A DNA stretch of 64,000 bases from JAPOUP01 sp026708635 (GTDB lineage: Bacteria; Pseudomonadota; Alphaproteobacteria; Rhodobacterales; Rhodobacteraceae). Below the pieces are notes generated by a model, which saw only the letters and a program-made list of their open reading frames with translations, made no database searches and had not been told where the DNA came from. Positions within the stretch are counted from its first letter, which is position 1; each line of letters begins with the position of its first letter. The stretch covers positions 2,232,001 through 2,296,000 of the forward strand of contig OZ241336.1 of assembly GCA_965200115.1 (NCBI GenBank). Reading direction: 5' to 3'. Shown here in pieces: positions 8,024-16,221 of the stretch. The translations under genes and the position numbers were made by a program.

Positions 8024-10036
8024 ATGAAATCGACTAATTCGCTTAGCATTCCGCAAGAGTTCGCTCTCATGCTTTTCAACGAGCACACCGGATATTTTCA
8101 TCAGGTGGAAGGCTGGACCTTGAATTGCGCCGTGAGCGGTGCCATCCTTGCGGAACTTTCCCTGAGGTCGCGTATCGACACCGACGAGAAGTTGCTTTTC
8201 GTGATTGATTCAACAAAAGTCGGCGATCCGATGCTTGATCGCTGCCTGTCGGAGATCGCGGCCCATGAAGAACAGCAAGCGACCCGCTACTGGGTCGAGC
8301 GGCTTGCGTTTCATGCGGAAGACGTCATCGACGCAACGCTGAAAAGTTTAGTTAAACTAGGAGCCCTTAGACATCACGATGGTGAATTTTACACGATCAA
8401 CCGTTCCTTTGGGCCCGCAAAGGAAAATGGGGCGGTAGCACGGGAGAGCACCGGCCACATCAAGTCTCGTATCGAGAAGGTGATCTTCACCGATATCATT
8501 CCGGATCCCGAAGACTCCTTCATAGTCGGTCTTCTGAGCGCGTGTGACGTGCTTCGCTTCATCTTCGATCTCGACGAGAAAAGCGAAGAGCGAGTCGAGC
8601 GTTGCCTAAATATCGAGCTCATAAATCGCGCCATCTCTTCGGGGGTCGAGCAGTCGATCATCGCGCCCCTCTTACAGAAAAAACCGCTGAACAGGAAGAT
8701 TCCATCCCTTTCCCTTACGAAGCTGATTTTCAACAGGCATGTCAGGGACGGCAACTTGCCCGCACTGTTCGCGAGTATCGCCGAGCAGAACGGCCCGGTC
8801 TTCAAGATCCGTTTTCCGTTCAATAACTCGGCAACATTCATTGCCGGTGCGAGTGCTAACCAATGGATGCATCGGAACGCTCGCATAAAAATGACCTCGG
8901 GGAATTATTTCCGCGATTTAGAAGGGATCTGCGGCGCGCAGGGTTTGATCACGTCGCTGGATGGCGCTGACCATTTCCGTCTGCGCAAGGTGATGAAAAA
9001 TGTCTACTCGCCTACCAGATTCGACAATAGAGTGGATGAAATCTGCTTACTGACGCGACGTTTCATGGCGGAGAACTGGCAGGCAGGCGTGAATGTCAGC
9101 GTGAAGCAGCAAACGCGGCTGATGATCAACCTGCAGATGACCCGAATAACGGTCAACACTGATAGCCAGGACATCTTCGAGGAACTAGCGGTGTGGAAAG
9201 AACGGGCGTCCAACATTTACGTCGGCAATCTGCTCCCTAAATTCATGGCTCGTACGCCGGCAATGAAGCGCCGTTTTAAACTTCTCCACACCTTCGTGCA
9301 GAGGATCGAGCGGGGCCACACACCTGCCCAGCGTAACAAGGTGCCCCGTGATCTGGCGGATGATCTGATTAGCCTGCATGGTAGCGACCCTCAGTTTCTT
9401 CCTGAACAGAATTTGCCGTTCATGCTCGCTGCCGCCCCGATACTCCAGAGCATCTATCTCGGGGATCTTCTCGGGTTCGCGTTGTTTGAGATGGCCAGAC
9501 ATCCCGAGTTGGTGGCGAGGATTCGGGCCGAGGCGGACGTAGCGCTTGATCGCGACGTTTGTGGTAAAGAGGCGTTTTCCAAGGGACAGCATGACATAAC
9601 GCGCCGCTTTCTCATGGAATGTCTGCGCATGTATCCTGTTGTCAGCATGCAGGTCCGGAACGTGGCGAATTCCTGCTCATTCGACGATTATCCGCTGCCG
9701 GTCGGTGAGCGGATTCACATAGTACAGACCGCTTCTCACTATTTGAGCGACTCGTTTCCTGATCCTTACCGTTTCGACATTGACCGCTATTTGCCGTCAC
9801 GCAATGAGCACCGAAGCATCGCGTACGCCCCGTACGGACTGGGTACCCACATTTGCGTGGGATCCCAATGGATGAACCTCCAGATGATGCTCACCCTGAT
9901 GCTGATCGCGCATCACTTCGAATTTGAGCCGTTGCCCAAGGACCAAAAGCTCAGGATCAACCCTTTTCCCACTCTGTCGGTTACCGAAAAGCTGAAAGTC
10001 CGGATCGTGAAACAGTTGCGCTCGTTACCGACATAA
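8024..10036 (+). CDS. GPP34 (GOLPH3-like)-cytochrome P450 fusion
   Basis: A 670-aa protein joining two domains not usually combined. Residues about 5-215 resemble bacterial GPP34/GOLPH3: SIPQEFALMLFNEHTGYF, then AVSGAILAELSLRSRID and DSTKVGDPMLDRCL. GOLPH3 proteins are peripheral membrane proteins; eukaryotic ones bind PI4P. Residues about 235-665 are a P450: ECLR (ExxR, 532-535) and the haem loop YAPYGLGTHICVG with Cys611. The I-helix region (about 467-480, LAAAPILQSIYLG) lacks the usual acid/alcohol pair. There is no transmembrane anchor or reductase domain; the GPP34 part could dock the P450 to membrane. Start ATG 8024 is chosen because homology begins directly after it (an in-frame TTG at 7991 is possible). 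It stands alone, followed within 20 bp by IS200 copy B. Substrate unknown; a sterol or other lipid is inferred from context. Confidence 0.8.
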   Translation: MKSTNSLSIPQEFALMLFNEHTGYFHQVEGWTLNCAVSGAILAELSLRSRIDTDEKLLFVIDSTKVGDPMLDRCLSEIAAHEEQQATRYWVERLAFHAEDVIDATLKSLVKLGALRHHDGEFYTINRSFGPAKENGAVARESTGHIKSRIEKVIFTDIIPDPEDSFIVGLLSACDVLRFIFDLDEKSEERVERCLNIELINRAISSGVEQSIIAPLLQKKPLNRKIPSLSLTKLIFNRHVRDGNLPALFASIAEQNGPVFKIRFPFNNSATFIAGASANQWMHRNARIKMTSGNYFRDLEGICGAQGLITSLDGADHFRLRKVMKNVYSPTRFDNRVDEICLLTRRFMAENWQAGVNVSVKQQTRLMINLQMTRITVNTDSQDIFEELAVWKERASNIYVGNLLPKFMARTPAMKRRFKLLHTFVQRIERGHTPAQRNKVPRDLADDLISLHGSDPQFLPEQNLPFMLAAAPILQSIYLGDLLGFALFEMARHPELVARIRAEADVALDRDVCGKEAFSKGQHDITRRFLMECLRMYPVVSMQVRNVANSCSFDDYPLPVGERIHIVQTASHYLSDSFPDPYRFDIDRYLPSRNEHRSIAYAPYGLGTHICVGSQWMNLQMMLTLMLIAHHFEFEPLPKDQKLRINPFPTLSVTEKLKVRIVKQLRSLPT

Positions 10037-10052
10037 AGCGCTTGCTGAATGT

Positions 10053-10621
10053 GTTCCCTTTCCACTCGTTGGTTCGAAGCCTCCGACTTCCAGTCGGATA
10101 TTGCTTCAGCGGAAACGAATCGTGTTATGGCCATGTCCTTCCGGAAATGAGCCGCCCGTTCAGGGCGAAGGCTCATTTCCGGAAGGACATGGCCATGCGA
10201 TATGATCGCTCCGCGCATTGCGTCCATTGCCACCGGTACCGTATCGTCCGGGCGACGAAGTGCCGCCACGGGGTTCCGGTCGGTGACCCGCGTCTCCGGG
10301 TTCGGAGCGTCCGCCGCCGGGTCCGCCGCGGGAACGGCGTTTCCATCCCGCATGGGGCGCTCCCGGGCGACCGCGCGCGCATGTCCGTGTCCGTGCCCCC
10401 AAGACCCGCCGTCCCCGATCCCGTCGGCGGGATGAGGGGCCGCCCGTCCCACAGGGTCCGGCGCGGGTTCCCCGAAATCCGCGGGCGGTGCCGGGGACGC
10501 CGGTTCCGGGGCCGGGGCCACTTCCCGGCGACCGCCGGCGCCATCACGGACGGACCCGTACTTCAGTATCCTGACAGTCACCTCCCTGACGCTACCGGCG
10601 TCAGCCGGTAAGTTATTCACT
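10053..10621 (+). mobile_element. IS200-like element copy B (dead TnpA)
   Basis: A 569-bp element whose inverted twin is at 33095-33662. At the left is a perfect 22-bp-arm hairpin (10131-10152 with 10171-10192) and at the right a second hairpin (taccggcgtcagccggta, ending near 10611), as expected of IS200/IS605 ends. The TnpA-like frame 10189-10611 (MAMRYDRSAHC, HCHRYRIVRATKCRHGV, SVSVPP, FPEIRGRCRGRRFRGRGHF, QYPDSH) follows IS200 transposases along its length, but the HUH dyad is replaced by DRARM, so it should be inactive. It starts 17 bp after the GPP34-P450 stop. Confidence 0.75.
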
Positions 10622-11345
10622 TAACTTAACCGCGGTTCCCACCGCGTGTCGAGCAGCGCTGAAGAGAAATCCCACAGCACTCCCCGTGACACAATAGCAT
10701 TGGGATAAGGATTCCCAGTGTTCGGATAACAGAAGGCCCCGCTTTTCGGGCGTGAGTCGGAACCCGATGCCTATTTTCGGGGTTTTAGGGTTTGTCAGGT
10801 GGATCCGCGCCCGTTTAGTCTGCTCCTTGGCTGTGTCGACTCCCTTGGGTGGCCCATTCTAGGGCGTTCCGGGGTGTGTGATTGGGCATGGAAGCGGCTG
10901 GATGCCGTGACGGCCGAGGATTCGAAGGGCGGCGGTGAGAAAAGGTGCAAAAAGCATGGCAAGAAGGCTGCCGGGCACCCGCCAATCCAAGAAGGCCGTC
11001 GCTCCGATGGTTATGCTTCGTGGATCCATGACGCATCTCCCGAAGGTGCGAGAGCAACATGGCAATTTCTGAGCGCTTGCGAGTCGGTCTGTCGAAAAAT
11101 TAGGGGATAAGTAGTGTAAGGCTTTAGAGCCGTGGAAATTCTTTGAAGGAGCCGATTAAACCGAATGAGCGCTGGATGAACGGCGGCCGGCCCATGCCGC
11201 GCACTCGAACCAGCCCCCGGTGCGCTGGCGAAAAAAGCTATCAGGAATTACCGTGCCGCACCAATGCAGTATGGACTCGGCCCGATGGCGAGGCTATAGA
11301 AGGGCCGTAAGGCGAAACTGCTTGAGGCAGAGGGTGAATATTGAT
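10622..11345. other. Intergenic stretch, no gene supported
   Basis: Between IS200 copy B and the LolA-like gene. Short open frames on both strands have no recognisable similarity or good ribosome-binding site. The palindromic piece ggccccgcttttcgggc (10735-10752) could be a small hairpin. I see no IS signature here. Confidence 0.4.
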
Positions 11346-12275
11346 ATGAACACTTTCGGAGCACCGGATTCCCATGTGAAGGATCGGTGGTGGAACCGAC
11401 GTCCCGGGATACTCGAGTTTCAGACTTGCGGTTCCGTGGGCGTTTCGGGCCATAGGCAATCTCAGATATATTCAGTTCGGCTCACTTACACTCTATTGTT
11501 TCTGTGCCTTTTTATGCTCGGCGTCGTATTTTCCGTGCAGCCGACGCTTGCTCAGTCCGCTAAGGAAAAGGGCCTGAGAATTGCCCAGGCTGCCTATGAT
11601 GTCGAGAGTGGCTTCGGGGATTCTACTGCCGAGATGTCTATGATCCTTCGGAACAAGAGGGGTCAGGAGTCTCGGCGAACGATCAGAATCAAGACTCTTG
11701 AAGTTCCTGATGGCGGAAACAAGACGCTGTTTGTCTTTGATAACCCGCGCGACGTTAAGGGAACGGCCTTCCTCACACATGGCCATAAGACAAAGCCCGA
11801 TGATCAGTGGATCTATCTGCCTGCATTGAAGCGGGTTAAGCGCATCAGTTCCTCGAAACGTTCGGGGTCATTCATGGGAAGCGAATTCTCCTATGAGGAC
11901 TTAAGCACTCCCGAAATCGAAAAATATCAATATGAGTGGATCCGCGACGAGCCGTGCGGGATTCTATCGTGTACGGTTACCGAATGGATTCCCTTAGAGA
12001 GCGGCTCCGGATATTCCCGTCTGCTTGTCTGGCATGACAGAAATGAAATACTTCCCCGGAAGACCGAGTATTATGACCGTAGGAACGCGCACCTGAAAAC
12101 CTTGACTCATGAAGATTATAACCAGTATTTGGAGAAGCACTGGAGACCGGGTAAGTTGAATATGATAAATCATGTTACTGGGAAAAGCACGGAATTAAAT
12201 TGGGAAAACTACAGCTTCAATACAGGCTTGGACGATCGGGACTTTTCGCAGACCGGTCTAAGGCGCGTACGCTAG
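11346..12275 (+). CDS. LolA-like outer-membrane lipoprotein-sorting protein
   Basis: A 309-aa secreted protein with a late signal peptide (LTYTLLFLCLFMLGVVFSV, cleavage near TLAQ-S) after an unusual ~40-residue N-terminal extension. The mature part follows the LolA-like fold family that accompanies RND/MMPL lipid exporters: NKRGQESRRTIRIKTLE, LFVFDNPRDVKGTAFLTH, DDQWIYLPALKRVKRISSS, GSFMGSEFSYEDLSTPEIEK and WHDRNEILPRKTEYYDR. It would act as a periplasmic lipid shuttle. ATG 11346 is the only plausible start near the signal sequence. The next gene overlaps its 3' end, implying an operon. The RND transporter that usually accompanies such proteins is absent from the window. A sterol cargo is an inference from location. 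Confidence 0.75.
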   Translation: MNTFGAPDSHVKDRWWNRRPGILEFQTCGSVGVSGHRQSQIYSVRLTYTLLFLCLFMLGVVFSVQPTLAQSAKEKGLRIAQAAYDVESGFGDSTAEMSMILRNKRGQESRRTIRIKTLEVPDGGNKTLFVFDNPRDVKGTAFLTHGHKTKPDDQWIYLPALKRVKRISSSKRSGSFMGSEFSYEDLSTPEIEKYQYEWIRDEPCGILSCTVTEWIPLESGSGYSRLLVWHDRNEILPRKTEYYDRRNAHLKTLTHEDYNQYLEKHWRPGKLNMINHVTGKSTELNWENYSFNTGLDDRDFSQTGLRRVR

Positions 12276-13546
12276 AAAAGCCCGCCAATTGGCGGGAACT
12301 TACGGCAGTTCTCGGGTGCGTTCCTTTAATTGCGGCCTCATCGGGGTATGCAAATGCGGCGGGTGAATGGACAACCGACGCTTGGGGAACGGTGGCCTTT
12401 GAGTCGCGGATATATCCGACCAAACCACTTTATCCGCAGCAGAAAGCCCATGACCACAGTCTGACATTCGAACCCACCGTCTTTTTCGAAAACCAGGCCA
12501 GCCATAGCTTCACCTTCACTCCATTCCTGCGTTTCGACGCCTCGGACAATGAGAGAACACATGTCGACATCAGGGAAGCGTATTTCCTGACTTTCGGAGA
12601 TATCGGCAGTCTCGAATGGGAATTCAGGATTGGTATTGACCAAATCTTCTGGGGAACCGCGGAGTCCAATAATCCCGTCAACATCATCAATCAAACCGAT
12701 CAGGTGGAACATCCAAACGGAAACGAAAAACTTGGCCAGCCTATGCTACACGGAACCCTCGCGGGTGATTGGGGGATCCTCGACCTCTTTGCGCTGCCAT
12801 TTCACCGACCAAGAACCTATCCGGGTAATTCCGGTAGATTGCGCACCGCAAATCCCGTCCTGTTGGCAGACCATAGCATGGAGTATGAAGATAGCTCGGG
12901 TAAGCGGCATGTCGATTTCGCCACCAGATACAGCCATACCATCGGATCGGTTGATTTCGGGATCAGCTATTTCAAAGGTACCAGCCGCGAGCCTCTGTTG
13001 ATATCCTCTAGCGGCTGTGGGCAGCCCCTGAAAGACTGTTTTCTTCGGCAACAGTATAACCAGGTCAGCCAGTTCGGCCTGGATTTACAGTTCGCTCAAG
13101 ACGCGTTTCTCGGGAAAGCCGAAATCATCAATCGCAAGGGTTTTGACCGGCAGGGCCCAAGTAAAAAATCGCATAATGCGTTTGTCATCGGCGGTGAATA
13201 CACTCTTTATGGTATCTTCGACTCTGATGCTGACCTAACACTTTTCGGTGAATACAACCGGGATGGACGGGGGCGCACAGCAACGACTTCGTTCCAGGAT
13301 GACATATTCCTCGCCACCCGCTATACATTCAACGATGTCGAGGACACCAATTTCACGGCCTCTCTTCTACATGACATGGATTACGAAACCAAGTCACTGA
13401 ATTTGGAATTCACTCGACGATTGAACGACAACGTGTCCCTGAAAGTGGAAGGGCTAACGTTCTTTGATACCGACCAAACAGATGCAGCGACTTGGCAGAT
13501 TAGGGACGATGACTATGTCTTGGTGAATCTAAGCTTCAGCTACTAA
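12200..13546 (+). CDS. Outer-membrane beta-barrel protein
   Basis: A 448-aa protein with a signal-like segment (ELTAVLGCVPLIAASSGYA, cleavage near ANA-AGEW) preceded by about 30 residues that overlap the upstream gene. The mature part is an alternating, aromatic-rich beta pattern ending in VLVNLSFSY, a terminal aromatic as in outer-membrane barrels. Conserved-looking pieces are EFRIGIDQIFWGTAESNN, INQTDQVEHPNGNEKLGQP, LDLFALPFHRPRTYPG and HVDFATRYSHTIGSVDFGIS. Proteins of this style occur beside LolA-like and MMPL genes. The start is uncertain: ATG 12200 gives the frame, but translation may begin later at a non-ATG codon. Its pairing with the LolA-like gene suggests a lipid-export route through the outer membrane (inference). 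Confidence 0.7.
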   Translation: MGKLQLQYRLGRSGLFADRSKARTLEKPANWRELTAVLGCVPLIAASSGYANAAGEWTTDAWGTVAFESRIYPTKPLYPQQKAHDHSLTFEPTVFFENQASHSFTFTPFLRFDASDNERTHVDIREAYFLTFGDIGSLEWEFRIGIDQIFWGTAESNNPVNIINQTDQVEHPNGNEKLGQPMLHGTLAGDWGILDLFALPFHRPRTYPGNSGRLRTANPVLLADHSMEYEDSSGKRHVDFATRYSHTIGSVDFGISYFKGTSREPLLISSSGCGQPLKDCFLRQQYNQVSQFGLDLQFAQDAFLGKAEIINRKGFDRQGPSKKSHNAFVIGGEYTLYGIFDSDADLTLFGEYNRDGRGRTATTSFQDDIFLATRYTFNDVEDTNFTASLLHDMDYETKSLNLEFTRRLNDNVSLKVEGLTFFDTDQTDAATWQIRDDDYVLVNLSFSY

Positions 13547-13764
13547 ACGCATGGATCATTTAGATGATTGGCTATATTCGGATTCTTGAATTCGCCCTTA
13601 GGGGTTGACATGATTGGCGGAACGGTCCGGATTTCGGAAAATGAGCGGAAAAACCAATAAACGGCATGCCCGGGACCGGCTTCATCCTCACCGCCGGGGA
13701 GCGCGACGCGCGAACGCACTCGTGGCGCCTAGCGACACGGGGCCGTCGGCCGCCTGAGCCCGCA

Positions 13765-13980
13765 TGGGGCGCTGAACCTCGAGACGATGGGGATCACGCC
13801 GGCCGGGGGCGAGCGGATCGATGTCGAAACGACTCGGCGGCCGCTTGAGGAAACTGGAGCGCGACCCTGCCGGCGGCCGGGTGATCCATGTTTTCCTGGA
13901 CAACGCCTGCTACTACCATCATGCGAAGGTGGAGATCTCGATTAACGCGGTTTTTGGTGGGTTTCCGAAGGGAGTTTGAT
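13765..13980 (+). pseudogene. IS630-family transposase, C-terminal fragment
   Basis: GALNLETMGITPAGGERIDV is followed, after a frame change near 13840, by LRKLERDPAGGRVIHVFLDN and ACYYHHAKVEI. This is the DDE_3 end of an IS630 transposase (FLDNA.yHHa.kv). It ends at a stop near 13977. The upstream half is missing. A different IS630 remnant lies at 19.07-19.77 kb. Confidence 0.6.
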
Positions 13981-14212
13981 CGGCGGACACGCATTATGCG
14001 TGCGTCCCGGCCCGGATCACGGCTTCCGGGGCGTTTTGGCCTGATCCGGACCGCGCGACGGGTGGTTTCCCGGTTGCGGACGAAGTCAGGCCGTGGCGTG
14101 CCGGCGCCCGTGGAAAACGGGGCGGCGGAAGCTATGGCCGGGATTGGCCATGGTCATGCGCCCGGCGGCGCGGGTCTGCCCGATGGAGCGGACCGTGAGC
14201 GCCTGGTAAATC

Positions 14213-14470
14213 TCACGCACTTGACGGCGATTCCCGCGACACCTGACGGGGAATCCTACGCACCTGACGGGGAATCCACTTTGACGTGTATGTCGTTTCT
14301 CTCCGATGCCGTTGTCGGATATCTCCCTCTTCCGTTTCGGTTCGAGGCTGGCCGGAGGCCAGCCCGGTACGGGCGCAAGCGAGCCGTCCCTGGCGTTCAG
14401 GGCTGGAACGCGCCGGTCCGCCCCCCATATTGCGGGGCCGCCGCGCGTTCCGAGCGTCGGGGCCGGGACC
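14213..14470 (-). mobile_element. IS21-type right-end remnant
   Basis: Read on the minus strand this stretch resembles the right end of the IS21 element at 16022-18907: the same ggccccgcaatatgg motif, ggctggcctccggccagcc hairpin, and a row of short repeats of the form ccccgtcaggtg. No istA/istB remains, so it is a solo end. The surrounding 13981-14212 and 14471-14650 contain no gene I can support. Confidence 0.5.
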
Positions 14471-14654
14471 CGGGCGCCCAATGGCATTTCATTAGGCTGG
14501 CAGGCACGTGATGCCATGCCGGGAACGGCGGCAACTGGCTGATTTGGCGCCTTTTTTTCGGTCGGTGCCGTTTTCCGGCCCTCGGGGTTGACATAGCTTC
14601 CGCGCCGTTGTACGTTACGCTTGCATCGAACCCTTCAGCCGGGAGCGCGCGGCC

Positions 14655-14983
14655 ATGGATCCCCGAATCGAGGCCCCGGGTCCACCACCTTCCCCGGCCG
14701 GCGCTTCACGCGGCGCCGGACCGCCGACATCCAGGAGACCGTCGGGCCGTTCCCGAACGACAGCCGCAGCGAGCTGTCGAAGACCGTCCGCGGGAACCTG
14801 GGCTGGACCACGCCGAAGGGCGACTGCCGCGTCGCGGCGGGCCTGCGGTTCCCGGAGCGCCTGGAGGCGTGCGGGATCCTGACCCTGCCGCCGCCGCGCG
14901 ACACGGCCGCGAAGTCGCCGCGCGGGCCGGTCGTCCATATCCGGGCGTCGGACCCGCGGCCGGAGACCGCCGGCCCGCCATGA
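14655..14983 (+). pseudogene. DUF4338/DruA-type protein, N-terminal fragment
   Basis: After a frame change near 14690 the plus strand reads FPGRRFTRRRTADIQETVG, PFPNDSRSELSKTVRGNLGW and CRVAAGLRFPERLEACGIL, ending LPPPRD. This is the helix-rich N-terminal section of DUF4338 proteins (the family that includes Druantia DruA and many transposon-borne relatives). It stops at 14983 without the HYLG catalytic-type core; that core is present separately at 21.7-22.1 kb. Confidence 0.55.
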
Positions 14984-14995
14984 CGGGAACCGGCC

Positions 14996-15542
14996 CGCGG
15001 TCCGTCACTGGCCGTGCACCCGCCGGGCCCTCGATCCCGGCCTCGCCGACAGGTGCCACGCGCAGGGACCGGTCAGCGCCGACGCGCGGCGCAACGCCGT
15101 CTTCCTCTGCCATGACGGAAGCCGCGCCCCGACGGGCGCCGAAATCGTCGGAACGGGCAGCCGGCCGTGGCGCGGCATGGCGGCCGGATCCCGAAAGGCC
15201 GCCGGAAGCTTCCGGTTCCCGCCGTCCCGCAGCCCGCCCCGGACCCCGGTGGTCGCGGAAAGCGCCATCGACGCCCTCTCCGCCTCGCTGGCCGTCCGGC
15301 CGGAGCCGGCCCCGGCCGTGTTCCTCTCGACAGGCGGCGCAACGCCGAACCTGCCCGACTGGACCCGCGCGTGGAACCCGGAACGGATCCTCTGCGCCTA
15401 CGACGCCGACGCCGAGGGCGACCGGGCCGCGCGCGCGCTCATGCAAGGGGATCCCAGGGTCCTCCGCCTCAGGCCGGATGGACGCAGGGACTGGAACGAC
15501 ATCCTGCGGCAGCGCCAGGCCGGCTCTCCCCAGGGAAGCTGA
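14996..15542 (+). pseudogene. DUF3991/TOPRIM plasmid primase-like fragment
   Basis: The translated frame runs ALDPGLADRCHAQGPVSADA, RRNAVFLCHDGSRAPTGAEI, GTGSRPWRGMAAGSRKAAG, VAESAIDALSASLAV and ERILCAYDADAEGDRAARAL, then WNDILRQR. The order (DUF3991 zinc-less region, then a TOPRIM fold with AES and YDADxEG) is that of DUF3991-TOPRIM proteins encoded near relaxases on plasmids and integrative elements. No proper start is visible and it abuts the DUF4338 fragment, so it is a 5'-truncated relic. Confidence 0.6.
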
Positions 15543-15727
15543 AGCCAGGACCCCGATTCAGGGTGCCGATCCCCCCGGGGCCGGGCAAGCGCGGCAATGA
15601 CGGAATCCCCGGACGGCACGATCAACCAAAACGGACGGAAACAACCGGAGCAATCCGGAACGGGGACGAGACTCCCGATCGAAACAATCCGGAACAAGGC
15701 CTCCGGAACAATCCGGGATTCAACAGC

Positions 15728-16018
15728 GTGTTCATGTGCATGCTCGCGCTCCACGTGGAATGGCACATGCGCCGGCGCCTTGCGCCCATACTGTCCGGGG
15801 ACGACGACCGCGGGGCGGCGCGGGCGCAACGGAACTCGCCGGTGGAGCGCGCGAGGGCGAAGGCCGACACCAGGCGCGCCGCCGACGGCCTGCCCGCGCA
15901 CAGCCTGCGCACCCCGCTCGACGACCTCGCCACCCTGACGCTCAACCGGCTGCGCCTGCCCGGCCACGGCGACAGCCAGCTGACCGCCGTCACCACGCCC
16001 ACCCCGGTCCAGCCTGCA
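15728..16018 (+). pseudogene. IS1634-family transposase, C-terminal fragment
   Basis: VFMCMLALHVEWHMRRRLAP, PVERARAKADTRRAADGLPA and HSLRTPLDDLATLTLNRLRL match the conserved C-terminus of IS1634 (IS4-superfamily) transposases, which end in LT..PTP.Q. The frame is cut at about 16020, exactly where the left end of the IS21 element begins, so IS21 inserted into it or beside it. Confidence 0.65.
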
Positions 16019-16221
16019 AAATCTGGCGACACTTGACGAAGGTTCTGGAAACATCTGACGGGTGTTCTGGAAACACCTGACGGACGTTCCGGCGGCATCT
16101 GACCGCGAATCCGGCGTCACCTGACGGCCGGCGGGCGCGGCGGTCACGCGGAATCCGCCCTTGCGGCACCTCTTCCGGCGGCACTCCATCGGTTCACTCA
16201 CTGGACCGAGGAGGCACGGGC

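Noticed and set aside
10799..11110. Small protein of 103 aa before the LolA-like gene
   Set aside because: No family features, no ribosome-binding site and overlapping open frames on the opposite strand; kept only as an unassigned stretch.
14213..14300. Possible CRISPR-like array (short repeats cacctgacggggaatcc)
   Set aside because: The repeats are few, irregular in spacing and match the transposase-binding modules at the ends of the IS21 element.
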